Source: Martinezella rhizogenes (GTDB taxonomy: Bacteria; Pseudomonadota; Alphaproteobacteria; Rhizobiales; Rhizobiaceae). From it: a stretch of DNA of 64,000 nucleotides. Below the pieces are notes generated by a model. It saw only the letters and a list, made by a program, of their open reading frames with translations, was not told the DNA's origin and made no database searches. Below are positions 1 to 8,815 of the stretch, in pieces. Each line of letters starts with the position of its first letter. Position 1 is the stretch's first letter. Both the position numbers and the translations under genes were made by a program. Where the stretch lies: the NCBI RefSeq assembly GCF_027460065.1, contig NZ_JAPYZZ010000020.1, forward strand, positions 1-64,000, written 5' to 3'.

Positions 1-250
<250 letters not shown>

Positions 251-264
251 ATCGTTTCAACCGA

Positions 265-1695
265 TCAGAAAATATCGGCGCCGCTGCCCCATGGGCCGTG
301 CGGCTTGTCGACACCGTCGGTGCGTTCGAAACCATGCGCGCCGAAGAAGTCGCGCTGTGCCTGAATGAGGTTGGCGCTGCCGCGGCCACGGCGATAGGCA
401 TCGAAATAGCCTAGTGCCGAGGCCAGCGCCGAAACCGGCAGGCCGGAGAGCACGGCGTAGGAAACCACGCGGCGCAGCGGCGCATCGGTATCCTTGACGA
501 TGGCGGCGAAGGCAGGCGTTACGATGAGGTTGGCCACATGCGGATCCTTGGTGAAGGCCGAGGTGATCTCATCGAGGAATTCCGAACGGATGATGCAGCC
601 GGCGCGCCAGATGCGGGCAATCGTCGGCATCGGCAGGTTCCAGTTGAACTCCTTCGATGCGGCCGACATGATGGCGAAGCCCTGCGCATAAGCGCCGACC
701 TTCGCGGCCAGAAGCGCGCTTTCCAGATCGGCGATGAAGGCCTTTTTGTCAGCCGGTGCCGCCGCGAGGGTCGGCAGGCCGAAGATCTTCTCGGCAGCTT
801 CGCGCTCATCCTTCTGCGAGGAGAGAATACGGGCAGCCACGGCCGCCTCGATGGCGGTTGCGGCGACGCCCATGTTCTGCGCCTCGATGACCGACCACTT
901 GCCGGTGCCCTTCTGGCCGGCCTTGTCGAGGATCAGATCGACCATCGGCTTGCCGGTGATCGGATCGGCGGCGCGCAGAACCTTCTCGGTGATTTCGATC
1001 AGGTAGGAATTCAGACGGCCCTTGTTCCATTCGGCGAAGACATCGGCGATTTCGACGGCGCTCATGCCAAGGCCATCACGCAGGATGCCGTAGATTTCAG
1101 CGATCATCTGCATGTCGGCATATTCGATGCCGTTGTGGATGGTCTTGACGAAGTGGCCAGCGCCGTCATTGCCGAGCCATGCCACGCACGGATCGTCATT
1201 ATACTTGGCGGAAATGGAGGTCAGCACCTTCTCGACACGCTTCCAGCTGTCCTCGGTGCCACCGACCATGATCGACGGTCCGTGACGCGCGCCTTCTTCA
1301 CCGCCGGAAACGCCCATGCCGATAAAGGTGAGGCCGCTATCCTTCAGATTGTCGAAACGGCGGATCGTATCGCGGAAATTGGCATTGCCGGCATCGATCA
1401 TGATGTCGCCATTGGCGAGATGGGGCTTCAGGATTTCCATCTGCTGGTCAACCGGATCGCCGGCCTTGATCATGATGATGATCGGGCGCGGAGGACGAAT
1501 GGCGGCGACGAATTCCTCTATGGTTTCGCAGGGGATCAACTGTCCCTGCAACTCACCCGCCTCGGCGTAGAATTTTTTCGTCGCTTCAGGGGTTCGGTTG
1601 AATACGGCAATCTTGTTGCCCTTTTCCGCGATGTTCAACGCCAGGTTCGAGCCCATGACGCCGAGACCGATCAAACCGATTTCTGCCTGTTCCAA
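265..1695 (-). CDS. gnd: 6-phosphogluconate dehydrogenase, decarboxylating
   Basis: This cytosolic enzyme of the oxidative pentose phosphate pathway converts 6-phosphogluconate to ribulose 5-phosphate and CO2 while reducing NADP. The N-terminus carries the dinucleotide fold (IGLIGLGVMGSNLALN), then the substrate loop GVSGGEEGARHGPSIMVGG and the KTIHNGIEYADMQ segment, and it ends in the usual long helical domain. I chose a TTG start at 1695, which gives 476 residues beginning MEQAEIG, because GGAGG lies 8 bases upstream and the family starts about here. In-frame ATG codons at 1710 and 1758 give 481 and 497 residues. The gene stands alone, converging on the transposase fragment. Confidence 0.95.
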   Translation of the reverse strand: MEQAEIGLIGLGVMGSNLALNIAEKGNKIAVFNRTPEATKKFYAEAGELQGQLIPCETIEEFVAAIRPPRPIIIMIKAGDPVDQQMEILKPHLANGDIMIDAGNANFRDTIRRFDNLKDSGLTFIGMGVSGGEEGARHGPSIMVGGTEDSWKRVEKVLTSISAKYNDDPCVAWLGNDGAGHFVKTIHNGIEYADMQMIAEIYGILRDGLGMSAVEIADVFAEWNKGRLNSYLIEITEKVLRAADPITGKPMVDLILDKAGQKGTGKWSVIEAQNMGVAATAIEAAVAARILSSQKDEREAAEKIFGLPTLAAAPADKKAFIADLESALLAAKVGAYAQGFAIMSAASKEFNWNLPMPTIARIWRAGCIIRSEFLDEITSAFTKDPHVANLIVTPAFAAIVKDTDAPLRRVVSYAVLSGLPVSALASALGYFDAYRRGRGSANLIQAQRDFFGAHGFERTDGVDKPHGPWGSGADIF

Positions 1696-1847
1696 GGGAT
1701 GTGCCTCCATCTTGCTTTTTGGTGGTCGTGTTGTGGCACTGTAATAGGCAAACGGCAAGGCTAGGGGCGACTGAAACGATTAAATTTTGATGACGCAAAT
1801 CAGCTTTGCATATTTGCGACAGGTCGAAACAGCAACAGCACCTGCCC

Positions 1848-2009
1848 TCAAGATGATGGCCGGGGCCGGTCATCACCATCGTCTATCGCCCGCCAGGCCG
1901 CCCCGTCCATATCCTCATACTGCCCTGAGCGCACCGACCAGAGGAAGGCGAAAAGCCCAAGCGCGCCCAGAAACAGCGCGACGGGAATGAGATAGATCAG
2001 CATGTTCAT
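1848..2009 (-). CDS. ccoS: cbb3-type cytochrome oxidase assembly protein CcoS/FixS
   Basis: This 53-residue protein begins MNMLIYLIPVALFLGALG and has one transmembrane helix followed by a WSVRSGQYEDMDG segment, the usual hallmark of CcoS/FixS. Such proteins are needed for maturation of the cbb3 oxidase, probably for cofactor insertion into CcoN. Its ATG overlaps the stop codon of the copper ATPase gene by four bases (ATGA), so translation is coupled and it is the last gene of the ccoGHIS operon. The small size, position and motif agree with each other. It ends in an acidic, proline-rich tail. Confidence 0.9.
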   Translation of the reverse strand: MNMLIYLIPVALFLGALGLFAFLWSVRSGQYEDMDGAAWRAIDDGDDRPRPSS

Positions 2010-4297
2010 GCCAGTTGCGCCCCCTCGCCTGCAAATCCGGTCTTCGCTTGGTTCTGAGGACGGACGGTTTCAGCCGTACCGGCAAGCCGCAGGGCATTGG
2101 CGACAACGATCAGCGAGGACGTCGACATGGCGATGGCCGCGATCATCGGCGTCGCATAACCGGCAATCGCAATCGGCACGGCGATGATGTTGTAGCCGAT
2201 GGCAAGCGCGAAGTTCTGCCGGATCAGCCGTCCTGCCCGCTGCGATGTCTCGATCGCGAAAGGCACGGCATCGAGATCCTCCTGCATGAACACGAAATCG
2301 GCGGCCTGCCGGCCGATATCGGCGGCGGTGGCGGGCGCCATGGACACATGCGCAGCAGCAAGCGCCGGCGCGTCGTTGATACCGTCTCCCACCATCAGCA
2401 CCTTGCGACCCTCGCCGGCAAGTTCGGCGCAGCGCGCCGCCTTGTCCTTCGGCGACAGGTCCGCACGCCAGTTGCCGATCCCCAGCCGCTGCGCCATGGC
2501 GCTGACGGCGGCGGCCCGGTCACCCGAAACGATTTCCTGCATCAGGCCCCGCGCTGAGAGATTACGCAAAGCCGCAACCGCACCCGCGCGCGGATTATCC
2601 TCGAAACCGAAGCTTGCCAGTTGATAGCCATCGAGCGACAGCACCACTTCCGACCGCGCATCGCCATTGTCGGTCGGTGTCTCGTCCGGGCAGGCGAAAC
2701 GGCGATTGCCGAGCCGGTAGATGCCGGCTTCCGTCTCGGCCTCGACACCCGAGCCTGGAATTTCCCGCACCAACTCATAGGCCGGCAAGGCACCGTTATA
2801 GGCGGCATGCAGGGCTTTCGAGAGAGGATGACGCGAATGGGCAGCAAGTCCCGCCGCAATTGCCATGGTGGCCGACTTCACATCACCTGTCTCGACTAGT
2901 CTCGGTTTACCAACGGTCAGCGTGCCGGTCTTGTCGAACAGCACGGTGTCGATTTCGGCCAGCCGCTCCATGGCCGAGCCTTCCTTGACCATGATGCCGT
3001 GCCGGAAGAGCCGTCCAGCGGCCACCACCTGCACGACGGGAACGGCAAGGCCGAGCGAACAGGGGCAGGTAATGATGAGAACCGCAATGGCAATCAGCAT
3101 CGCCTGTTTCCAGTCCCCGCCAAAAATGCCCCAGCCGAGAAACGTCACCAGCGCGAGAAGATGCACCACGGGTGAATAATAGCTTGCGGCGCGGTCGGCG
3201 ATACGGCGGTAACGCGCCCGCCCGCCTTCGGCCGCCTCCATCAACCCGATCACTTCCGACAGGAAGGAGTCTCTGGCCGAGGCGGTCACCCGAGCGGTGA
3301 GCGAACCGGTGAGGTTGAGCGTGCCGGCCTGCAGGCTGTCGCCTGCCGCAACGCGACGCGATGCGCTTTCACCATTGACGATGGACATGTCGAGATCGCT
3401 GCTGCCAGAGACGACCACGGCATCCACCGCCACACGATCACCCGCCGCAATCGCAATCGACATTCCGGGTCGAACATCGGCAAGCTGGCGGTATTCCCGC
3501 GTTCCATCCTCCCCGATAACGGTCGCGCCGCGCGGCGACAGCCGGGCCAATCCGGCAATGGCCGAGCGCGCCTTGTCGCGCATGATATGGTCCAGCGTGC
3601 GGCCGATCAGCAGGAAGAACAGCAGCGATACGGTCGCGTCGAACCAGGCATGTTCACCGTGATGGATCGTTTCCCACAGCGAAACGGCATAAGAGAGCGT
3701 GATGGCAAGCGCGATCGGCACATCCATGTTGGTGCGGCCGTGTTTCAGCGCGTTCCAGGCAGATTGATAGAAGAAACGCCCGCCATAGATCAGCGCCGGC
3801 GCGGCAATCATCGCCGAAATCCAGTGGAACATGTCGCGCGTCGCCGCATCCGCCCCCGACCAGACGGAGACGGACAGAAGCATGATATTGGCGGAGGCAA
3901 AACCGCACAGCGCCACCGCCCTGATCAGCTGCGAGCGCAACGCGTCCGAAGCATCCTGCCCGCTGGCAAAAAGATGTGTGCGGTATCCCGTCGACAGGAT
4001 TGCACGGGCAATCTCGGCGGGATCGGTCCTGACGCCATTGACCTCTTCCCTCCAGACAACCGCCACACGTTTGGACGACAGGTTCACCCGCGCCCGTTCC
4101 ACCTGTGGCAAACGGTTAAGCGCAGTCTCGATGGTTGTGATGCAGGCGCCGCAATAAACATCCGGCACGCTGAGATCGGTCTGACGCAGCCCCTGCCCCA
4201 GATCGCGGCTCGCCAGCAGCAATTCCTCCGACGATGGTGGATTGACCGGCTCGCCGAGTTGAAGCGAACCTTCCGTTCCCGGTGCGCAGCAGCTCAT
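2006..4297 (-). CDS. ccoI: Copper-translocating P-type ATPase CcoI/FixI
   Basis: This 763-residue P1B-type ATPase is thought to deliver copper for assembly of the cbb3 oxidase. Visible in order are a Cys-rich start (MSCCAPG), a heavy-metal-associated domain with CGAC at about 49-52, membrane helices, the actuator region near 310, the metal-site CPC at 411-413, the phosphorylation motif DKTGTL at 455-460 and GDGINDAPAL in the ATP-binding domain. The actuator motif reads NGES where P-type ATPases usually have TGES. The start overlaps the end of fixH by four bases, and the stop overlaps the start of ccoS by four. The operon position separates it from general copper-efflux CopA. Confidence 0.93.
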   Translation of the reverse strand: MSCCAPGTEGSLQLGEPVNPPSSEELLLASRDLGQGLRQTDLSVPDVYCGACITTIETALNRLPQVERARVNLSSKRVAVVWREEVNGVRTDPAEIARAILSTGYRTHLFASGQDASDALRSQLIRAVALCGFASANIMLLSVSVWSGADAATRDMFHWISAMIAAPALIYGGRFFYQSAWNALKHGRTNMDVPIALAITLSYAVSLWETIHHGEHAWFDATVSLLFFLLIGRTLDHIMRDKARSAIAGLARLSPRGATVIGEDGTREYRQLADVRPGMSIAIAAGDRVAVDAVVVSGSSDLDMSIVNGESASRRVAAGDSLQAGTLNLTGSLTARVTASARDSFLSEVIGLMEAAEGGRARYRRIADRAASYYSPVVHLLALVTFLGWGIFGGDWKQAMLIAIAVLIITCPCSLGLAVPVVQVVAAGRLFRHGIMVKEGSAMERLAEIDTVLFDKTGTLTVGKPRLVETGDVKSATMAIAAGLAAHSRHPLSKALHAAYNGALPAYELVREIPGSGVEAETEAGIYRLGNRRFACPDETPTDNGDARSEVVLSLDGYQLASFGFEDNPRAGAVAALRNLSARGLMQEIVSGDRAAAVSAMAQRLGIGNWRADLSPKDKAARCAELAGEGRKVLMVGDGINDAPALAAAHVSMAPATAADIGRQAADFVFMQEDLDAVPFAIETSQRAGRLIRQNFALAIGYNIIAVPIAIAGYATPMIAAIAMSTSSLIVVANALRLAGTAETVRPQNQAKTGFAGEGAQLA

Positions 4298-4794
4298 TTG
4301 CGCCCCCTGATGACGGCGATCCGCGTGCCCTCATGCACGATGACACGACCGTCCTTGACGGCGGTGACCTCGACGATCCATTGCCCCGGTAGCATGTCAT
4401 GTGCGCCGGTAAAGACGCCGGTGGTGGCCGGGGTGAGTTCCATGTCGAAATTCTGGCTTTCACCCACAGGCCGGCGAAAATGCGCCGTCACCGTGTCTGT
4501 ATCGATCGGGCCTTTTTCCGGATGGAAAACCTCGTAACGCACGGTCTTCTCATTCACCACGAGCCTGCCCTTGATGCCGGTTGCGGCCCGTGCCTTGGCG
4601 GCTTCCGCCTTGGCATTGAACTGCTGGCTGACGACATAGGTGTTGGGCACGACGAGCCCGCTCCAGCTGTGGACCGCATTCCAGGCCATGATCATGTTGA
4701 CGGTGATGATGGTGCCGAAGAACAGCACCATGACGCCGAGCATGTGCCAGCCGGTGAAAACGAAGCCGGATGTCTGGCGATTGTTGACTGTCAT
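4294..4794 (-). CDS. fixH: FixH family protein (cbb3 oxidase assembly)
   Basis: This 166-residue protein has a short cytoplasmic start, one strongly hydrophobic helix (MLGVMVLFFGTIITVNMIMA) and then a periplasmic domain of about 125 residues with beta-rich spacing, which is the FixH/CcoH layout. Members interact with the cbb3 complex and are needed for its stable assembly; the exact chemistry is not known. It overlaps ccoG upstream and ccoI downstream by four bases each, so the genes are translationally coupled. No catalytic motif is visible. Identity rests on topology and operon position. Confidence 0.9.
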   Translation of the reverse strand: MTVNNRQTSGFVFTGWHMLGVMVLFFGTIITVNMIMAWNAVHSWSGLVVPNTYVVSQQFNAKAEAAKARAATGIKGRLVVNEKTVRYEVFHPEKGPIDTDTVTAHFRRPVGESQNFDMELTPATTGVFTGAHDMLPGQWIVEVTAVKDGRVIVHEGTRIAVIRGRK

Positions 4795-6374
4795 TTTTTC
4801 ACTCCCGGAGCATTGAAGACCGCATCGTAACGGGCCGTTTCGTGGCCGGCCGTATCGCTGACGATGAATTCGAAGTTTTCCGCCGCCCGCGCGATATCCT
4901 TGCCCGGCAGGGTGACGAAGACCTTCAGCGTCGTCGCCTCATCCGGCTCCACCGTCACCTCGAAGGCGCGCGCAGCCGTATCCGGCATGCCGTTTATCTT
5001 CATCACCGCATTGGGAAGGCCTTCTATCGTCAGGCTCATTATGCGCGGCTGCGGCACCATGTTGAGAATGCGCACGGTATAGCCGTTACGGATCGACCCG
5101 TTTGATTCCAGCACATATTGCGGATTACGGTCGTGCAGGACATTGAGCGCCAGCCGCTCGCGCGTCACCAGCGCAAACAGCATGCCGATGCCAACGGCAG
5201 CCCAGATGGCGGTATAAAGCAGCGTGCGCGGCCGGAAGATGATGCGCCAGTTGAAGTGGCGGACACGCTTGCTGAAACTGCCGTCCTCCTCACGCACATT
5301 GGTGGGGCGGATGGTGTATTCGCCATTGCCGGTCGCCAGCGCCATGTTGGACTGATATTCGGACAGCGTCGCATAGGCAATCAGCCCGCGCGGCTTGCCG
5401 ATCTTGTCCATCACCCCGTCACAGGCATCGATGCAGAGCGCACAGGTGATGCATTCCAGCTGCTGCCCGTCCCTGATGTCGATGCCCATGGGACAGACCG
5501 CAACACAGGCATTGCAATCGACGCAATCGCCGATGCTCTCCCCAGCTGCCGCAGCCTTCTTGGCGTGCCGCGAGCGCGGTTCACCGCGCCAGTCATTATA
5601 GGTAACGACAAGCGAATTCTCATCCAGCATCGCCGCCTGGATGCGCGGCCAGGGACACATGTAGGTGCACACCTGTTCCCGCATCAGCCCGCCGAAGACA
5701 TAGGTGGTGGCGGTCAGCGTGGCGACGGTCGAGTAGGCAATCATCGGCGCCTGCCCGGTCATGAACTGCATCGCCAGCGTCGGCGCATCGGCAAAATAGA
5801 AAATCCAGGCGCCGCCGGTTAGAACGCCGATCACCAGCCAGATCGCATGTTTCAGCATCCGCTTGCGCAATTTGCCAAATGTGAAGGGCGCCGCATCCAG
5901 TTTCATGCGGGCGTTCCTGTCGCCCTCGATCGCCCGTTCGACCACCAGAAACAGGTCGACCCAGACGGTCTGCGGACAGGTGTAACCGCACCATGCACGC
6001 CCGACGGCTGATGTGACGAGAAACAGCCCCAGCCCCGCCATGACCAGCAGGCCGGCAACAAAAAAGAACTCCTGCGGCCAGATTTCGATGAAGAAGAAAT
6101 AAAAGCGTCGGTTGGCGATATCGATCAATACCGCCTGATCGGGCGCATAGGGACCGCGGTCCCAGCGCAGGAAAGGCGTCAGATAATAGATGCCGAGCGT
6201 GACCAGCATCACCAGCCATTTGAACCGCCGGAACCGGCCCTCGGCGCGCTTCGGAAAAATCTTCTTGCGCGCTTCGTAAAGCGGTTTGCGCGTTTTTGCG
6301 GAATTGACGGCTTCCGCCTCCAGCCTTTCGACGGGCTGTTGCGGGCGATCCTGTCCGGCGCGATAGATGTTCAT
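4791..6374 (-). CDS. ccoG: Cytochrome c oxidase accessory protein CcoG/FixG (polyferredoxin)
   Basis: This 527-residue membrane ferredoxin is the first gene of the cbb3 assembly operon; CcoG proteins are thought to reduce copper for insertion into the oxidase. Several membrane helices lie between about 52 and 235, with a CGYTCP motif near 129-134. Two 4Fe-4S clusters are predicted from cysteines at 284, 287, 290, 294 and 308, 311, 314, 318. The C-terminal third is an Ig-like periplasmic domain. The ATG at 6374 is the first start after an in-frame stop, yet the good ribosome site AAGGAG lies about 19 bases upstream, in front of another ATG in a different frame. An FNR/FixK box lies 56 bases upstream. 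Confidence 0.95.
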   Translation of the reverse strand: MNIYRAGQDRPQQPVERLEAEAVNSAKTRKPLYEARKKIFPKRAEGRFRRFKWLVMLVTLGIYYLTPFLRWDRGPYAPDQAVLIDIANRRFYFFFIEIWPQEFFFVAGLLVMAGLGLFLVTSAVGRAWCGYTCPQTVWVDLFLVVERAIEGDRNARMKLDAAPFTFGKLRKRMLKHAIWLVIGVLTGGAWIFYFADAPTLAMQFMTGQAPMIAYSTVATLTATTYVFGGLMREQVCTYMCPWPRIQAAMLDENSLVVTYNDWRGEPRSRHAKKAAAAGESIGDCVDCNACVAVCPMGIDIRDGQQLECITCALCIDACDGVMDKIGKPRGLIAYATLSEYQSNMALATGNGEYTIRPTNVREEDGSFSKRVRHFNWRIIFRPRTLLYTAIWAAVGIGMLFALVTRERLALNVLHDRNPQYVLESNGSIRNGYTVRILNMVPQPRIMSLTIEGLPNAVMKINGMPDTAARAFEVTVEPDEATTLKVFVTLPGKDIARAAENFEFIVSDTAGHETARYDAVFNAPGVKK

Positions 6375-6429
6375 GATAGGAGTCCATTTTTATCTCCTTG
6401 CTTTCTCCCATCTCAGCGGGGAAACATCC

Positions 6430-6443
6430 TTGACTTACATCAA
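6430..6443 (-). promoter_or_regulatory. FNR/FixK-type box for the ccoGHIS operon
   Basis: The sequence TTGACTTACATCAA fits the FNR/FixK consensus TTGAT-N4-ATCAA with one mismatch. Its centre is about 62 bases upstream of the ccoG start, a distance suited to class II activation from a start site near 6395. Low-oxygen control by FixK- or FnrN-like regulators is the established mode for fixGHIS in rhizobia. The site also lies upstream of the divergent SRPBCC gene and could affect it. Confidence 0.75.
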
Positions 6444-6493
6444 GTGACGACAAAGTGGCGCAGGGAGGGACCGCGCCGCAGAGGGAGGACGAG

Positions 6494-6898
6494 ATGCCTG
6501 TCATGCAGTCGAGAATCATTCACCTGTCAGTCGAAAAGCCGTGGGCACAGGTCTATGGTTTCGCCTCCGACCCGCAGAACATGCCGCGCTGGGCGGCAGG
6601 TCTGGGCGGCGGGCTGAAGCCTGACGGCAACGACTGGATCGCCGATGGCGGGCCGCTTGGCGAGGTGCGTGTCAATTTCGCGCCGGCCAACGGATTCGGC
6701 GTCATAGATCATGTCGTCACATTGCCTGACGGCTTGAAGGTCTATAACGCGCTTCGGGTAACGCCGAATGGCAGCGGCGCGGAAGTGAGCTTCACGCTGC
6801 TTCGGCTTGACGGCATGACGGACGAGGAGTTCGAGCAGGATGCGAGCGCGATCATGGCCGATCTCGAAACGCTGAAATCGCTGCTTGAAGCGGATTGA
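6494..6898 (+). CDS. SRPBCC family protein (polyketide cyclase-like)
   Basis: This 134-residue protein (from MPVMQSRIIHLSVEKP) has the START/Bet v1-like pattern: an opening strand, a helix with PWAQVYGFASDPQNMPRWAAG, repeated strands and a long C-terminal helix (EEFEQDASAIMADLETLKSLL). The family binds hydrophobic ligands, and no specific substrate can be read here. The start is set by GGGAGGACG just upstream; longer starts lack this site. Eight bases separate it from the first VOC gene, and the three plus-strand genes from 6494 to 7729 look like one transcription unit. It is divergent from ccoG and shares the intergenic region holding the FNR-type box. Confidence 0.8.
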   Translation: MPVMQSRIIHLSVEKPWAQVYGFASDPQNMPRWAAGLGGGLKPDGNDWIADGGPLGEVRVNFAPANGFGVIDHVVTLPDGLKVYNALRVTPNGSGAEVSFTLLRLDGMTDEEFEQDASAIMADLETLKSLLEAD

Positions 6899-6906
6899 TG
6901 GAGTAA

Positions 6907-7266
6907 ATGATGACAGAAAATGCCAATGACCGGCGCATCGACTATATCGAATTTAACGTCGCCGACATCGAACGAGCCAAGGAATTTTACGGCGGCGCGT
7001 TCGGCTGGACCTTCAAGGATTACGGTCCGCAATATTGCGAATTTTCCGACGGCCGCCTGACGGGCGGCTTCACCACCACCGCGCCGGTTTCGGCCAAGGG
7101 CGGACCGCTCGTTATTCTCTACGCCGCCGATATCGAGGATGTGCAGCGGCGTGTCGAGGCCGCCGGCGGCCAGATCAGCGTCGCGATCTTCGCCTTTCCC
7201 GGTGGCCGGCGTTTCCATTTCACCGATCCGGATGGATACGAACTGGCCGTCTGGTCGAAAAACTGA
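6907..7266 (+). CDS. VOC family protein (glyoxalase/bleomycin-resistance fold)
   Basis: This 119-residue single-domain protein has two beta-alpha-beta-beta-beta modules: IDYIEFNVADIERAKEFYGG at the start and FTDPDGYELAVWSKN at the end. The C-terminal glutamate metal ligand (GYEL) is present, but the first-strand histidine found in metal-dependent members is a tyrosine (IDY), so metal binding may be altered. The substrate is unknown. GGAG lies a few bases before the ATG. It is the middle gene of the SRPBCC-VOC-VOC cassette, with 16 bases to the next gene. Confidence 0.8.
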   Translation: MMTENANDRRIDYIEFNVADIERAKEFYGGAFGWTFKDYGPQYCEFSDGRLTGGFTTTAPVSAKGGPLVILYAADIEDVQRRVEAAGGQISVAIFAFPGGRRFHFTDPDGYELAVWSKN

Positions 7267-7282
7267 TCGGCAGGAGCCCGCC

Positions 7283-7729
7283 ATGACTTTGACAACACCG
7301 CCTTTTTCGTTGGTCGGTATCGATCATATCGTTTTCATCGTCGACGACATGACGCGGGCGCTCGATTTTTACCGAAACGTACTGGGGTGTAGGGATGGCT
7401 ACTCTTACCCTGCTCTCGGGATGGAACAGGTCTGGTGCGGAAATGCCTTGATCGTGCTGTGGGATGTCACGCATCCCGGTGGCACAAAGGCTGCTCCGCC
7501 CGTCGCCGGAGGACGTAATGTCGATCACATCTGCATAGCGACCGGCCCTCTGAACCATGATGCGCTTCGCGCCCATCTGGCGAAATTTGACGTCACGATA
7601 GAACAGGAAGCCTTTCACGGCGGCGCGAGAGGGATGGGACATTCGTTTTATTTCCGTGATCCCTTCGGCAACAAGATCGAGTTGAAGGGACCAGCCGAAT
7701 ATGCGGATGGACGGGCGGAAAACGCCTGA
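7283..7729 (+). CDS. VOC family protein
   Basis: This 148-residue protein starts MTLTTPPFSLVGIDHIVF, with AGGAG in front of the ATG. The classic VOC ligand pattern is visible: histidine in GIDHIVF, a second histidine in NVDHICI and glutamate in FGNKIEL, so a metal-dependent lyase, isomerase or dioxygenase-type reaction is possible. It is not a close duplicate of the neighbouring VOC protein. It ends 15 bases before a strong hairpin shared with the convergent ccoP gene. The physiological role is not evident; placement between two low-oxygen operons is the only contextual hint. Confidence 0.8.
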   Translation: MTLTTPPFSLVGIDHIVFIVDDMTRALDFYRNVLGCRDGYSYPALGMEQVWCGNALIVLWDVTHPGGTKAAPPVAGGRNVDHICIATGPLNHDALRAHLAKFDVTIEQEAFHGGARGMGHSFYFRDPFGNKIELKGPAEYADGRAENA

Positions 7730-7744
7730 TCTGAACAATAAAAA

Positions 7745-7769
7745 AGGGCGCCTCCCGGCGCCCTTTTTT
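7745..7769. terminator. Bidirectional terminator between VOC gene and ccoP
   Basis: GGGCGCC and GGCGCCC form a perfect stem around a four-base loop, with A-rich sequence on the left and T-rich sequence on the right. It can stop transcription of both the VOC cassette and the convergent ccoNOQP operon. Confidence 0.85.
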
Positions 7770-7783
7770 ACATCCTACTTGCC

Positions 7784-8647
7784 TCATTCGCCCCCACCAA
7801 GCGAATGTACGAAGATCGCCAGCTGTTTGACAGTCGTATCGCCAAGACGCTCACCCCAGGCGGGCATGACCCCGTGCTTCGGCGAACGGATCTGCGCACC
7901 GATACCCTCTTCCCCATGCGCTTTGAGCCAGATCGCGTCGGCCAGATTGGGCGCGCCGAATTCGCGATTGCCCTTGGCGTCTTCCCCGTGGCACGAGGCG
8001 CAATTGTCGGCAAAGAGCTGCTTGCCGGGTTCCACCAGCGCCGGGTTGGAAGGCGTGCCGGTAAGGCTGACGACATAGGCGGCGACCTCGCGGATTTCGT
8101 CCGATTTCAGAATGTCGCCGAAAGCAGGCATTTCCGAAGCGCGCGTATCAGGATCATCGGCAAAACGAATGCCGTGTTTGACCGTCGTGTAGATATCATC
8201 GACGCTGCCGCCCCACATCCAGTCGTCGTCATTGAGGTTGGGATAACCCTGCCCACCTTCCGCGCCCGAACCGTGACACTGAATGCAATTGACCTTGAAA
8301 GCGGCTGCACCGCCGGAAAGGGCAAACTGCATCAGGGTCGGGTCCGCCTGAATTTCGGCAAGCGAGGAATTGGCGATTCTGTCGACATAGACGCTCTGCG
8401 CCTGTTTCGCATCGGCAATTTCGGCGGCGATTTCGCCGCGGCTGCTCCAGCCGAGCAACCCTTTTGTCGCGCCTGATATCAGCGGGTAAGCCGGATAGGC
8501 GATGGTGTAGCCGATGGCCCAGAGGATCGTGAAATAGAAGGTCCAGACCCACCAGCGCGGCATGGGATTGTTCAGCTCGCGGATGCCGTCCCATTCATGG
8601 CCGGTGGTTTCGACGCCGCTGATGTCATCAATGTGTTTTTCGGACAT
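7784..8647 (-). CDS. ccoP: Cytochrome c oxidase, cbb3-type, subunit III (CcoP/FixP)
   Basis: This 287-residue diheme cytochrome c passes electrons toward the CcoN active site. A cytoplasmic N-terminus with the typical GHEWDGIRELNNPMPRWW segment precedes one membrane helix at about 33-55. Two periplasmic heme c domains follow, with CIQCH at 121-125 and CASCH at 216-220; candidate axial methionines are in SEMPAFG and GVMPAWG. The length matches the family. It is the last gene of ccoNOQP, with its ribosome site GGAGG inside the end of ccoQ, four bases upstream. Confidence 0.97.
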   Translation of the reverse strand: MSEKHIDDISGVETTGHEWDGIRELNNPMPRWWVWTFYFTILWAIGYTIAYPAYPLISGATKGLLGWSSRGEIAAEIADAKQAQSVYVDRIANSSLAEIQADPTLMQFALSGGAAAFKVNCIQCHGSGAEGGQGYPNLNDDDWMWGGSVDDIYTTVKHGIRFADDPDTRASEMPAFGDILKSDEIREVAAYVVSLTGTPSNPALVEPGKQLFADNCASCHGEDAKGNREFGAPNLADAIWLKAHGEEGIGAQIRSPKHGVMPAWGERLGDTTVKQLAIFVHSLGGGE

Positions 8648-8650
8648 ATC

Positions 8651-8803
8651 CTAGTCCTCCTTGAGCGGAATGCTGGCGGCATCGTCCGCGGCTTGTCTGG
8701 AGCCGGGGCGAAGGGTAAAAACGACGACGCCGGCAAAGAACAGGGTCATGGCAAGCAGGCCCCAGCTATCGGCGAAGTGGCGCATGGCAGTGTAGGTTTC
8801 CAT
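8651..8803 (-). CDS. ccoQ: cbb3-type cytochrome oxidase subunit CcoQ/FixQ
   Basis: This 50-residue protein (METYTAMRHFADSWGLLAM at the start) has a single membrane helix ending in VVVFTLRPG and a short charged tail. CcoQ is a small non-catalytic subunit that stabilises the cbb3 complex. It lies between ccoO (12-base gap) and ccoP (3-base gap), exactly where the fourth gene of the fixNOQP operon should be. GAGG lies just upstream of its ATG. Confidence 0.92.
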   Translation of the reverse strand: METYTAMRHFADSWGLLAMTLFFAGVVVFTLRPGSRQAADDAASIPLKED

Positions 8804-8815
8804 CGTCTCGCCTCC

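Noticed and set aside
538-1764. A 408-residue plus-strand frame antisense to gnd
   Set aside because: It lies wholly within gnd on the other strand; high-GC genes often have such long shadows, and its protein shows no family pattern.
5620-6519. A 299-residue frame overlapping fixG
   Set aside because: It is the alternative frame of fixG. Its product has no family pattern, although its ATG has the better ribosome site; this is kept as a finding and not a gene.
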